The notes under the pieces are model-generated. The model did no database searches. It had not been told where the DNA came from and saw only the letters and a list, made by a program, of their open reading frames with translations. Below, one piece after another: positions 35,471 to 43,844 of a stretch of DNA of 47,986 bases. The translations under genes were made by a program, and so were the position numbers. The DNA comes from Bacteroidales bacterium KA00251. GTDB taxonomy: Bacteria; Bacteroidota; Bacteroidia; Bacteroidales; Porphyromonadaceae. Every line of letters begins with the position of its first letter. The first letter of the stretch is position 1. Location: NCBI GenBank assembly GCA_001552775.1, contig KQ959271.1, positions 1 through 47,986 on the forward strand, given 5' to 3'.

Positions 35471-35502
35471 GAGAGGAAGACTCTTTGTGGAGTCTTCCTC
35501 TC
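35471..35502 (-). terminator. Terminator of the gpmA-to-biotin-carrier operon
   Basis: A perfect 13-bp stem, GAGAGGAAGACTC with its complement, has a 6-nt loop. On the minus strand it is followed by TTTTCTTTAT, 32 bp after the biotin carrier stop. It could act in both directions. Confidence 0.9.
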
Positions 35503-35533
35503 GCTTTTATACGATATATATTTATAGATATGG

Positions 35534-35956
35534 TCAGCCGATAATGACAATATCAGACCCCTCCATAATGGAGTCGCCCTTCTTTACTTTCACGGCTACT
35601 ACAGTACCATCTCTATCGCTTTCAATGGCATTTTCCATCTTCATTGCTTCTAGTACAGCCACCTTTTGTCCACGTTGTACGGCATCTCCTTCCTTCACCA
35701 GTACATCAATGATAACACCAGGTAATGGGGCCTTTATTCCTGCACCATTTCCTGCGACCACTTTGGGAGCCACAGGTTGGCTAGCCGGCTTTTCCACGGG
35801 CTTGGCTATAGGTTTAGGTTGTGGTTTCTCCTCTTCAGGCAAAATGGCCGTATAGGAAGTACCATTTACTTCTAGTTTTACTTCCTGCCCTTCAACCTCT
35901 TTGATTGAGACCTTGTATTCTGCTCCGTCGATGGTATATTTAAATTCTTTTTTCAT
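35534..35956 (-). CDS. mmdC: Biotin carboxyl carrier subunit (methylmalonyl-CoA type)
   Basis: This 140-residue protein carries the biotin that moves CO2 between carboxylase or decarboxylase active sites. The C-terminal lipoyl/biotin domain has the motif EAMKMEN with biotin-accepting Lys106 and the preceding GQKVAVL. An N-terminal 40-residue domain is followed by a Pro/Lys linker (about 41-66) of the type seen in gamma/C subunits. It lies 45 bp after the small subunit gene and ends the operon. Confidence 0.93.
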   Translation of the reverse strand: MKKEFKYTIDGAEYKVSIKEVEGQEVKLEVNGTSYTAILPEEEKPQPKPIAKPVEKPASQPVAPKVVAGNGAGIKAPLPGVIIDVLVKEGDAVQRGQKVAVLEAMKMENAIESDRDGTVVAVKVKKGDSIMEGSDIVIIG

Positions 35957-36001
35957 TACTTTCTAATCCTTGATTTTGATTGAACATTGGAGAGGAAATT
36001 T

Positions 36002-36175
36002 TTATCTATTAGGCTCCTTACGGAGTAGATTCGTCTTCATTCCCCAAGCAGAAGGGACTGTACCTCTACGAATAGTAAGCGTCATTTTCTGATCGTCTTG
36101 CATAAGATCGCTTTTTAGCTCATACAGAGCCATAGCGATTGCTGCAAAAACAGCTTGATTCGGTTTCTTTTTCAT
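36002..36175 (-). CDS. Small subunit of the methylmalonyl-CoA complex (57 residues)
   Basis: This short frame starts at ATG 36175, 12 nt after the carboxyltransferase stop, and ends at TAA 36002-36004. The translation begins MKKKPNQAVFAAIAMALYEL and ends SAWGMKTNLLRKEPNR. The AIA.AL.EL helix, the TIRR strand and the SAWG..... segment resemble the small epsilon/delta-type subunits found beside methylmalonyl-CoA decarboxylase carboxyltransferases (MmdE of Veillonella is the best known). Such subunits help assemble the complex with the biotin carrier. It has no membrane segment. The position between the carboxyltransferase and the biotin carrier is the main support; the family match is by eye. 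Confidence 0.78.
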   Translation of the reverse strand: MKKKPNQAVFAAIAMALYELKSDLMQDDQKMTLTIRRGTVPSAWGMKTNLLRKEPNR

Positions 36176-36187
36176 ATCATACAGGTA

Positions 36188-37738
36188 CTACAAAGGAAGG
36201 TTGTCATGTTTCTTTGCGGGAAGGGTTTCACGCTTTGTACGGAGTTGCTCCAACGCACGAATAATACGGAAACGCGTATTGCTCGGCTCAATAACGTCAT
36301 CCAAATAGCCATAAGAAGCAGCATTATAGGGATTGGCAAAGGCATCGCGATACTCTTGTTCTTTTTCAAAAGCTGCTTTAGCTGGATCTTCTGCTGCAGC
36401 TACTTCCTTAGCAAACACTACTTCAACTGCCCCTGCAGGCCCCATCACAGCAATTTCTGCCGATGGCCAAGCATAATTGAGGTCGGCACGAAGATGCTTA
36501 GAACCCATCACAATATATGCTCCTCCATAAGCCTTACGAAGGGTAACGGTAACTTTGGGCACAGTTGCTTCACCATATGCGAACAGCAACTTGGCTCCAT
36601 GATTGATAACAGCATTATACTCTTGTCCAGTACCGGGAAGGAAGCCTGGCACATCTACAAGTGTCACAATAGGGATATTGAATGCATCGCAAAAGCGAAC
36701 AAAACGAGCAGCCTTACGCGAAGCATTGCTATCAAGACTTCCTGCCAAGTATTTGGGCTGATTGGCCACAATACCTACACTCATACCATTGAAGCGTGCA
36801 AAACCGACAATTATATTTCGGGCATAGCTTGCATGAACCTCTAGAAACTCTCCATGATCCACAACAGCACCTATCACCTCATACATATCATAAGGTTGAT
36901 TTGGAGAAGCTGGTACAATTTCATTAAGACGATCTTCTGTACGATCAACAGGATCATCACAAGCTACCATTGGGGCTTCTTCAAGATTGTTGGATGGTAA
37001 AAAGCTCAGCAGGTGACGGATCAACTGCACACCTTCTTCTTCGCTATTTACTGAAAAATGGCTCACTCCGCTCTTAGATCCGTGTACGTCCGCTCCTCCA
37101 AGTTGCTCCTGAGTGACATCTTCACCAGTTACCGACTTTACAACTTTAGGACCTGTAAGGAACATATAGCTACTTCCTCGCACCATGATATTGAAGTCTG
37201 TAAGGGCTGGAGAGTATACTGCTCCCCCTGCACAAGGTCCAAAAATACCTGTTATCTGAGGAATTACACCAGACGCTTTGATGTTGCGTTCAAAAATTTC
37301 GCCATAGCCAAAGAGAGCATTTACGCCTTCTTGAATACGTGCACCGCCTGAGTCGTTGAGACCAATAAGAGGGGCTCCTACTTTCATTGCAAGATCCTGC
37401 ACTTTGCAGATCTTCTTGGCTTGCATTTCACCAAGAGCTCCTCCCAGGACTGTAAAGTCTTGTGCATAGAGGTACACAAGGCGACCATCGATAGTCGCTG
37501 ATCCTACCACCACACCGTCTCCTGCAAATTTCTTTTTATCCAATCCAAAGTTAGTACTTCGGTGAAGGACAAACATATCTATCTCTTCAAAGCTTCCTTC
37601 ATCGACAAGCATATTGATGCGTTCACGAGCGGTATACTTACCTTTTTCATGTTGCTTTTCGATGCGTGCCTCTCCTCCTCCTAGTCTTGCCTCTTTGCGT
37701 TTTGCAATAAGCTCTTTGATTTTATTTTGCTGACTCAT
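36188..37738 (-). CDS. mmdA: Acyl-CoA carboxylase/methylmalonyl-CoA decarboxylase carboxyltransferase subunit
   Basis: This 516-residue crotonase-fold carboxyltransferase has the two-domain layout of propionyl-CoA carboxylase beta and methylmalonyl-CoA decarboxylase alpha: [17 protein letters not shown] near the start, [31 protein letters not shown] and [16 protein letters not shown] in the first domain; [23 protein letters not shown] and [17 protein letters not shown] in the second. It moves the carboxyl group between methylmalonyl-CoA or propionyl-CoA and biotin. Its neighbours, an epimerase and biotin carrier, support a role in propionate formation from succinate or the reverse. Confidence 0.95.
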   Translation of the reverse strand: MSQQNKIKELIAKRKEARLGGGEARIEKQHEKGKYTARERINMLVDEGSFEEIDMFVLHRSTNFGLDKKKFAGDGVVVGSATIDGRLVYLYAQDFTVLGGALGEMQAKKICKVQDLAMKVGAPLIGLNDSGGARIQEGVNALFGYGEIFERNIKASGVIPQITGIFGPCAGGAVYSPALTDFNIMVRGSSYMFLTGPKVVKSVTGEDVTQEQLGGADVHGSKSGVSHFSVNSEEEGVQLIRHLLSFLPSNNLEEAPMVACDDPVDRTEDRLNEIVPASPNQPYDMYEVIGAVVDHGEFLEVHASYARNIIVGFARFNGMSVGIVANQPKYLAGSLDSNASRKAARFVRFCDAFNIPIVTLVDVPGFLPGTGQEYNAVINHGAKLLFAYGEATVPKVTVTLRKAYGGAYIVMGSKHLRADLNYAWPSAEIAVMGPAGAVEVVFAKEVAAAEDPAKAAFEKEQEYRDAFANPYNAASYGYLDDVIEPSNTRFRIIRALEQLRTKRETLPAKKHDNLPL

Positions 37739-37788
37739 TACTTTTCTTTGCTATAAGATGTTTTAAATGGGTGTTTCAAATTCTATTT

Positions 37789-38202
37789 TTACTTTACATC
37801 CTTATGGTCGCACAACTCTAGTAAAATACCATGTGTACTCTTAGGATGAACAAAACCTATATTGAGTTGCTCTGCACCTTTTCGAGGTTCCTTATCGATG
37901 AGTCTTCCACCCTTCTCTTCTACTTCACGAAGAGCTGGAGCTGCATCAGGAGTACAAAGAGCAAGATGATGGATACCTTCGCCTCGCTTTTCAATAAACT
38001 TAGCAATTGGACTATCCTCGGAAGTGGGCTCTAAAAGCTCCAGTTTCGACTCTCCAATCCTTAGAAAGGCCGTTTTAACTCTTTGGTCTTTTACCTCTTC
38101 AATCGCATAACATTTGAGCCCTAATACATTTTCAAAAAAGGGAAGAGCCTCTTCAATGCTTTTTACAGCAATACCAATATGTTCAATATGTGATAGATCC
38201 AT
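37789..38202 (-). CDS. mce: Methylmalonyl-CoA epimerase
   Basis: This 137-residue vicinal-oxygen-chelate enzyme interconverts the (R) and (S) forms of methylmalonyl-CoA. The first metal ligand is His8 in HIEHIGIAV; the second is the first His of IHHLAL; Glu of LLELCD supplies the third, as in the family. Length is normal. It lies 50 bp before the carboxyltransferase gene and is plausibly needed for the mutase-to-decarboxylase route. Confidence 0.96.
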   Translation of the reverse strand: MDLSHIEHIGIAVKSIEEALPFFENVLGLKCYAIEEVKDQRVKTAFLRIGESKLELLEPTSEDSPIAKFIEKRGEGIHHLALCTPDAAPALREVEEKGGRLIDKEPRKGAEQLNIGFVHPKSTHGILLELCDHKDVK

Positions 38203-38231
38203 ATTACCTTTTAGTTAAGTTAGGTTAGCTT

Positions 38232-39581
38232 TTATTTTTGTTCCGAATCAATCGTTTCCTTGATAATTTCCGCAACAGTAGGATGAGGAAAGATCACCTC
38301 CGCCAGTCGAGAAGCCGAGATACCATTATCTATAGCTACAGCTGCCACTACGATAATTTCACTTGAGGTGTTGCCTAGCATATGGACACCCAAGATTTCG
38401 TCCTTTTCTCCTATGAGCACCTTGCAAAGTCCACTACCTTGTTCGTTTTCTACTACAAAACGTCCTGCATAAGTCATGTTAAGACTTGCTTTGGTGTAAG
38501 GTATATTTTCTTTTTGAAGCTGCTCTTCGGTGTAGCCGACACCTGCCACTTCTGGAGTACAATATACAACAGCAGGAATAGCTCGATAGGAAATCTCCTT
38601 TTCGTTTCCCAAGATATTGTCCACAGCTACCCCGGCTTCCCGAATAGCAGTGTGAGCAAGTTGAGAAAAACCAGTAAGGTCGCCTATTGCATAGACACCT
38701 GGTGCAGAAGTTTCCATCTTAGCGTTTACTTTCACACCTCTCCCTTGCATTTCCAAGCCAAGGACCTCAAGTCCTTTCGTCTGCGGACGTCTGCCAGTGG
38801 AGAGAAGAAGCTGAGAGGCAGGAAGGAGTTTAGTTTCTCCTTCATGCTCTATTGTTACTCCTTCTGGAGATACTTCCACCACTTTAGCATTAAGGTAAAA
38901 GTTTACCCCCAGCTTGCTATACTCCTCGCGAAGTTGGGAAGAGATCTCTCTATCCAATCCTCCCAATATTTCAGGGAGCATCTCCACCACATTTACCTTT
39001 ACCCCTACACTACAAAAGTAAGCGGCAAACTCCATCCCAATTACACCTCCTCCTATTACAGTGAGGTCCTGAGGGAGTTCCTTTGCACTAAGAGCTTCTC
39101 GGCTTGTCCAATAGGAGACACGATCCAATCCCTTAATGGGAGGAATGGATACTTCGCCTCCTTGGGCTAAAATCAACTTAGTAGTCTGGAATTGCTCTTC
39201 TCCTACTTGTACCGTATAAAGATTGTTTTCTACTGCAACTACACTAGCCTCCCCAAGAAGTATCTCTGCACCCGAAGCGGTCACTTTAGCCTTTACACCA
39301 GCGACCAATTTTCTTACAATCTTATTCTTGCGTGCAATTACCTTGTCTTGTTTATATTCTACCGCTTCAGCTACAACACCATACTTACTTGCCCCTTTCA
39401 CACTTTGCCACAACTTGGCAGAGTGCAAAAGTGTCTTGGCTGGGATACAACCTTCATTGAGACATGTGCCACCGAGCGCATTTTTCTCTATGAGCAATAC
39501 TCTGCCGACACCTTTTGAGGCTGCTCTTGCCGCTGCTGTATAGCCTCCTGGCCCACCTCCTATTACAATAAGGTCATACAT
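38232..39581 (-). CDS. lpdA: Dihydrolipoyl dehydrogenase
   Basis: This 449-residue FAD enzyme regenerates oxidised lipoamide using NAD+. The FAD site is VIGGGPGGYTAAARA (6-20), the redox cysteines are Cys40 and Cys45 in GTCLNEGCIPAK, the NAD site is TVIGGGVIGMEFA and the C-terminal HPTVAE near residue 435 supplies the acid-base His/Glu pair. No lipoyl carrier or E1/E2 genes lie nearby, so which complex it serves (glycine cleavage, pyruvate or branched-chain) is not shown. It is 5 nt from gpmA and 29 nt from mce. Confidence 0.95.
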   Translation of the reverse strand: MYDLIVIGGGPGGYTAAARAASKGVGRVLLIEKNALGGTCLNEGCIPAKTLLHSAKLWQSVKGASKYGVVAEAVEYKQDKVIARKNKIVRKLVAGVKAKVTASGAEILLGEASVVAVENNLYTVQVGEEQFQTTKLILAQGGEVSIPPIKGLDRVSYWTSREALSAKELPQDLTVIGGGVIGMEFAAYFCSVGVKVNVVEMLPEILGGLDREISSQLREEYSKLGVNFYLNAKVVEVSPEGVTIEHEGETKLLPASQLLLSTGRRPQTKGLEVLGLEMQGRGVKVNAKMETSAPGVYAIGDLTGFSQLAHTAIREAGVAVDNILGNEKEISYRAIPAVVYCTPEVAGVGYTEEQLQKENIPYTKASLNMTYAGRFVVENEQGSGLCKVLIGEKDEILGVHMLGNTSSEIIVVAAVAIDNGISASRLAEVIFPHPTVAEIIKETIDSEQK

Positions 39582-39586
39582 AGCTA

Positions 39587-40333
39587 TTAGTTCTTTTTGC
39601 CTTGATTGGCCACTGCTTCTTGAAGTTTCTTTATCGTTTCAGGGTCGCCCAAAAAGCGATCGTTGAGAAGATTCATATTATCGTCAAACTCAAAAACATA
39701 TGGCACTCCTGTAGGAATATTTAGCGAAGTAATTGCATCATCGGAAATATTTTTCAAGATCTTAACGATTCCTCTTAGGCTATTGCCATGAGCGACGACT
39801 ACCACCTCACTATACTGGTCTACAGCAGGAAGTATTTCTTTGGTAAAATAGGGAAGCAAACGCTCTATTGTTTGCTTGAGCGACTCTGTAAGGGGAAGTT
39901 GGTCATCTGGCACACCAAGGTAGCGATTGTCGTGGAAAGGGCTACGCTCATCGCTCTTGTCTAGAGGAGTAGGAGGCACATCGTAGCTACGACGCCACAC
40001 ATGCACTTGCTCGTCTCCATACTGGGCAGCTGTCTCTGCCTTATTGAGTCCTTGAAGAGCTCCATAATGCTTCTCATTAAGCCGCCAAGACTTATGCACA
40101 GGGATCCAATCCAAGTCCATTTCATCAAGAACAATATTGAGCGTCTTAATGGCACGCTTGAGGTAAGAGGTAAAAGCTACAGCAAAGCGAAAGCCCTCTT
40201 GCTTGAGGAGTCTGCCAGCCTCATGAGCCTCTGCAACCCCTTTGTCGGTGAGGTCAACATCGGTCCAGCCTGTAAATCTATTTTCTTTATTCCAAGCACT
40301 TTCGCCGTGGCGAATGAGAATGAGTTTCTTCAT
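39587..40333 (-). CDS. gpmA: 2,3-bisphosphoglycerate-dependent phosphoglycerate mutase
   Basis: This 248-residue enzyme interconverts 2- and 3-phosphoglycerate. The phospho-histidine motif is [10 protein letters not shown] at residues 6-15, followed by [10 protein letters not shown], and the second catalytic His is in [10 protein letters not shown]. The [11 protein letters not shown] stretch confirms the dPGM type. It heads the leftward operon down to the biotin carrier gene, with a TAACTTTG -7 box about 30 bp upstream. Confidence 0.97.
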   Translation of the reverse strand: MKKLILIRHGESAWNKENRFTGWTDVDLTDKGVAEAHEAGRLLKQEGFRFAVAFTSYLKRAIKTLNIVLDEMDLDWIPVHKSWRLNEKHYGALQGLNKAETAAQYGDEQVHVWRRSYDVPPTPLDKSDERSPFHDNRYLGVPDDQLPLTESLKQTIERLLPYFTKEILPAVDQYSEVVVVAHGNSLRGIVKILKNISDDAITSLNIPTGVPYVFEFDDNMNLLNDRFLGDPETIKKLQEAVANQGKKN

Positions 40334-40363
40334 AGTTTCTATTGAGTCTTAAAGCTATCGTTG

Positions 40364-40371
40364 CAAAGTTA
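40364..40371 (-). promoter_or_regulatory. gpmA operon promoter (-7 box)
   Basis: Minus strand TAACTTTG fits TAnnTTTG, about 30 bp before the gpmA ATG. No -33 element stands out. Confidence 0.55.
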
Positions 40372-40415
40372 ATCAATTTCTCTCTTCATAGCTACACAAA
40401 AGAGGAAATGCGGAG

Positions 40416-42161
40416 CTACTTGGTTTGATCAAGTAACTCTAAGAAGGAGTCGGCAAGATAGAGACAATCGGTCTTGTCTACATAGACTGTTGCGAGGGGT
40501 AGTTTTGCTTGACCTATAAGTTTCTTTCCCTTATATATTGAAACTACATTAGAAAATGCCTGCACTTCATACCGCATTCCTTTTTTTTCGCGTACGGAAA
40601 GTACGATCTCCCCTTTTCCATTTTTTGCAAGTTTGTAGCTTCTTCCTCGTAGCAGCTCTGTATGTGGGGCAAAATAGCGGTTGGAATAACTCTCAAGAGG
40701 AGCATCTATACCCAAAAGGCTTTTCATATAAGATGCTAATTGATAGTTTTGATTCACGCCAATCAGTCGGCTTACTCCTTCAGGAGCAACTATGGCAAGA
40801 TAGACCTCTTCTCCAGTATGTCCATGGGTGGTAAATCCTACAGGCAAACGTCGCTTATAAAATTCGCATATGAGCCTCGATAAATTGGAGTTATAAAGAG
40901 TGGGAGACACCTCGCGAGAATCCTTTTCAGCTTCACTAAGCGGACTATTTTTATAACCCTTGCAATGCTGAAGAGCAGCTAGCTCATCCTCTTCAAGTCG
41001 AAAACCTCCATACTGCTCAAAAAGTGATTGTACTTGGCTATAAGGATAACTGTTGAGGAGCTGTGCCATTCCTTCTGCACTTCTCTTGATCTTCGACCAA
41101 AAGCCAAAAAGCTCTTCACGGCTAGCCTCGTCGTACTTTTTGGGAAAGCCTGCACGTCCAATAGAAAAACCACTATTGCCATGATCGCTCGTAACAATTA
41201 CCACAGTGTTTCCATCTCGTTTTGCAAAGTCAATCGCCTTACCCACAGCATCGTCAAAGGCAATAAACTCATCAATTAGAGCCACAGGGTCGTTGTTGTG
41301 TGCCGCCCAGTCTACTTTGCTTCCCTCTACCATCAGAAAGAAGCCATTTTCACTTCGTTCACCAGCAGAAAGTTTTTCAAGAGCTCTCTCTGTCATTTCC
41401 GCCAAAGAGGGGAAGTGCTTGGGATCGCGATCAAGATTGTAGGGGATAGAGCGTTTGCCATAGAGCTGCCATGTACGAGAGGAGGTGTCTTGGCGTGCCT
41501 CTTCTAGCTGATCGCGAAACACGGTATAGCCTTCTTGCTGGAGAAACTGTACCTGCTCCTTGGTAAGAAGCCCACTACCTCCTCCTATCACTACATCTAT
41601 ACTATTGTGCACCATCTGTGGCACAAGCCAGTCGTAGCGTTTGCGATCGTAGCTGTGTGCTGAGCAATCTGCTGGCGTAGCATGGCAAAATTCACTGGTC
41701 ATCACCAGTCCCACCTTACGTTTTGTTTCCAGCCTTGCAATTTCTAGCAGCGTGGCCATCGGTCGATAAGCACGAGTAGCATCCAGTCTTACCAAGTCAT
41801 TTTGGGGCTGTGAGTAGGGATAAGTGGCAATAAATCCAGTAATTGAGGGAACTCCTGTCATATAGCATGAGGTCGTCGGAGCTGAATCTCCTATAGGGGC
41901 ATTGCTGGAGTAGGTCACAAGTGTACCGCAGAGATAAGGATCTAGATGAAGATTTTGAGCTGTACTATCTTGATATCTCCTCATCCAGCGCGAAGCAGAA
42001 AGTACTGGTAGAGAAGTACCATCGCTAATCATCAAGATTACATTCTTTACAGGACGAAGGGATTTTCCATCAGTGTATTGTGCGGGAAGCGGAAGAAGAA
42101 AAAGAGTACAAAGCAAAAGAGCGGTACCCAAGCGAAGTGTTAAAGCAGTTTTTAGTTTCAT
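40416..42161 (-). CDS. Alkaline phosphatase, secreted
   Basis: This 581-residue protein is started at 42161 so that a clean signal peptide (MKLKTALTLRLGTALLLCTL through LPAQ, cut near 28) opens it; the longer frame has a non-signal N-terminus. The alkaline phosphatase fold is shown by VILMISDGTS (metal Asp47), GDSAPTTSCYMTG (nucleophile Ser93), VEGSKVDWAAHNNDP, VVIVTSDHGNSGF and TTHGHTGEEV. It hydrolyses phosphomonoesters in the periplasm. An insert of about 100 residues lies between the DH and the HTG motifs. It has no operon partner. Confidence 0.92.
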   Translation of the reverse strand: MKLKTALTLRLGTALLLCTLFLLPLPAQYTDGKSLRPVKNVILMISDGTSLPVLSASRWMRRYQDSTAQNLHLDPYLCGTLVTYSSNAPIGDSAPTTSCYMTGVPSITGFIATYPYSQPQNDLVRLDATRAYRPMATLLEIARLETKRKVGLVMTSEFCHATPADCSAHSYDRKRYDWLVPQMVHNSIDVVIGGGSGLLTKEQVQFLQQEGYTVFRDQLEEARQDTSSRTWQLYGKRSIPYNLDRDPKHFPSLAEMTERALEKLSAGERSENGFFLMVEGSKVDWAAHNNDPVALIDEFIAFDDAVGKAIDFAKRDGNTVVIVTSDHGNSGFSIGRAGFPKKYDEASREELFGFWSKIKRSAEGMAQLLNSYPYSQVQSLFEQYGGFRLEEDELAALQHCKGYKNSPLSEAEKDSREVSPTLYNSNLSRLICEFYKRRLPVGFTTHGHTGEEVYLAIVAPEGVSRLIGVNQNYQLASYMKSLLGIDAPLESYSNRYFAPHTELLRGRSYKLAKNGKGEIVLSVREKKGMRYEVQAFSNVVSIYKGKKLIGQAKLPLATVYVDKTDCLYLADSFLELLDQTK

Positions 42162-42310
42162 CGTTATCTTACTGTCTAATGTGGAGGTAAGTTCTTGCAC
42201 AATCAATCAAAATTGGAAACAAAAATTTCCCCGTTTTTTTAGAGTGTGTCACCTCCTTTTCCTATTTCACTACAAAGAAAAGCAATTGTTTTTGCATTGA
42301 GAGATAAGAG

Positions 42311-42350
42311 AAGTGGGACCTATTGAAAAAAATCAATAAGCCCCACTTTT
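42311..42350 (-). terminator. Terminator after the DUF4248 gene
   Basis: AAGTGGG...TATTGA pairs with TCAATA...CCCCACTT around a run of A, with T-rich ends in both directions. It is 23 bp after the DUF4248 stop. Confidence 0.7.
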
Positions 42351-42372
42351 AATATACCCTTACATCGCTTGT

Positions 42373-42732
42373 CTACTGGATCGCCTGAAACTCTTCTGGG
42401 CTACCCAAATACTCGACAAGGATCTTTACCATATTGGGCGAAAAGTGACGGATTCCTTTTCTAAAACCAACGCCATCAAGGCTGCTCTTCAACTCGGGAT
42501 CACTATAGATAGTGCGCGTAAGTGCTCTCGATGCTGCTCCATCACCTTGTAGCCATGGGAAATAGATTCCTCCTAGCTCTTTGCGACTATACATTCTAAA
42601 TTCAAGCACTTTGGCAGTACCTGTCTTGCAAGAAGGAGTTTCACGACTCCACGATTTTTCTCTTGTGTTTTTCTTCTCGGAAGATGAAAAGATCTGAAGT
42701 GTCTTTTCTTTGTACATTGTGTCATTCATCAT
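42373..42732 (-). CDS. DUF4248 domain protein
   Basis: This 119-residue protein has a C-terminal DUF4248 domain (about residues 44-116), with FRMYSRKELGGIYFPW, then ALTRTIYSDPELKSSL, and FSPNMVKILVEYLGSPEEFQ. The family is restricted to Bacteroidetes, where copies often sit beside HU-like and amidase genes in variable regions; its function is unknown. Here it stands alone, and has an additional 40-residue basic, serine-rich N-terminus of unknown role. Two ATGs lie near the start (42732 and shortly after), so the exact start is uncertain. A TACCTTTG box lies about 118 bp upstream. Confidence 0.78.
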   Translation of the reverse strand: MMNDTMYKEKTLQIFSSSEKKNTREKSWSRETPSCKTGTAKVLEFRMYSRKELGGIYFPWLQGDGAASRALTRTIYSDPELKSSLDGVGFRKGIRHFSPNMVKILVEYLGSPEEFQAIQ

Positions 42733-43134
42733 ACAATTTAATTTAAATGTTCAATCTTTGCAACCTAATGGTCGCATTATATTAAGCAACTAGAGGAGTA
42801 GCCTTTACGCTATACATTTTACCAGCTCACACCCTCTTAGTAATCGCTACAAAGGTAACTCTTTTATCAGTTTCATCGTACACCTAATTGTAGTCTTCAG
42901 TTAAAAAAATCTCCCTCATCCCGCCCTCATCAAAAGTTATAGTCAGTCGGTGGTCGTGATCTGTAAGACGTAAGTCATGCGAACTCTGCAAACGTGATGA
43001 GCATGCACCATAAATTCAGATAGTCGGCTCCGCAGACCTAGGACAAATAGTTTACAGCTATTTTCGTTTTTTCGACTCGCTCTATAAGATTTTGATTACT
43101 CCTAGCTCGTATTCCATTCGAGATGGATATAGGC
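42733..43134. other. Intergenic region between the DUF4248 and DIP1984-like genes
   Basis: A TACCTTTG promoter box for DUF4248 is at 42850-42857 on the minus strand. The rest, about 280 bp, has somewhat higher GC near 42940-43040 but no open frame or repeat that I can support. Confidence 0.45.
42850..42857 (-). promoter_or_regulatory. DUF4248 promoter (-7 box)
   Basis: Minus strand TACCTTTG, an exact TAnnTTTG box, about 118 bp before the ATG. No clear -33. Confidence 0.6.
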
Positions 43135-43587
43135 TTACATCAACTCGGTAGTGAAGTTTTTTTCCTGAATGGAAATATCCAGTTTACGTAAAGTGGCCGA
43201 GTAGCGATCTATCTTTTCATGAAGAGCCTTAGTATCAATCACCGTTACATCCTTTATCTCTGTACGTGAGTATCTATTTGTCGTGCTTGATGCAGTAGTG
43301 TAGATAGAGCGAAGGGCCTTGATACGCATCGTTAAAACCTCTTTTTCTGCCATTGCCTCGGTGAGTGTTCGTCCTTGGAGATCTGTGTGCATATTAGTTT
43401 TATTGATACGAAAGATCAACTCTTGCAACTGCGTATGGCAATTCTCCAATTCTTCCATTAGTTCATTTGGTTCCTCGGCTACCTTATCGCCTTCTTGGAC
43501 TTTTACATTGTTTTCAATTCTTGTGACCAATTGTGTGATCCTTGCTTGCAAGTCTTTTCTTATACTTAGTGCTTCTGCCAACTTCAT
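43135..43587 (-). CDS. DIP1984 family (septicolysin-like) protein
   Basis: This 150-residue helical protein matches the DIP1984 family closely: MKLAEALSIRKDLQARI at the start, VQEGDKVAEEPNELM, ELIFRINKTN, GRTLTEAMA and the RYSRTEIK segment near residue 108, ending ISIQEKNFTTEL. Family members have been annotated as septicolysin, but cytolytic activity is not established for most and nothing here shows secretion. It has its own TACCTTTG promoter (43619-43626). Confidence 0.9.
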   Translation of the reverse strand: MKLAEALSIRKDLQARITQLVTRIENNVKVQEGDKVAEEPNELMEELENCHTQLQELIFRINKTNMHTDLQGRTLTEAMAEKEVLTMRIKALRSIYTTASSTTNRYSRTEIKDVTVIDTKALHEKIDRYSATLRKLDISIQEKNFTTELM

Positions 43588-43618
43588 AGCTATAGCTAAT
43601 AAATAGTTTCTCTACCTA

Positions 43619-43626
43619 CAAAGGTA
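43619..43626 (-). promoter_or_regulatory. DIP1984-like gene promoter (-7 box)
   Basis: Minus strand TACCTTTG, 32 bp before the ATG. Confidence 0.7.
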
Positions 43627-43844
43627 TCTATTTTTATGCTTCTTTCTCTTAGAAATGCTCACTCCCCCACTCATAGCACGCTAGGCCTCGTTCTTTAATG
43701 GGAAATCATAGAAAATTGGACGATGTGCAGACGCCTTCCCCTTTTTGGACTTTATCTTCACCTCCAACGCATCAGACTTCCATACCTTTCTCAATCTTTG
43801 AGTATCTTTACACTAGAGTAAAACCCTTTAATATTACAACGATC

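Larger units (their letters stand above)
35138..35533. other. Region between serC and the biotin carrier gene
   Basis: This 396-bp interval contains the serC promoter (35284-35315), a run of eight C (35347-35354) and the terminator of the methylmalonyl-CoA operon. No supported gene is present; the open frame that covers it on the plus strand is compositional. Confidence 0.5.

Noticed and set aside
35316-35855. Plus-strand open frame of 179 codons
   Set aside because: It lies opposite the biotin carrier gene and the serC promoter; the translation is a low-complexity Ser/Ala/Pro sequence typical of an antisense shadow.
38382-39170. Plus-strand open frame of 262 codons within lpdA
   Set aside because: It is a long antisense shadow of a firmly identified gene, with no independent homology signal.
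43698-43844. N-terminal extension of the alcohol dehydrogenase
   Set aside because: The extra 49 residues are not family-like and contain a promoter-like box; the ATG at 43845 begins the conserved part.
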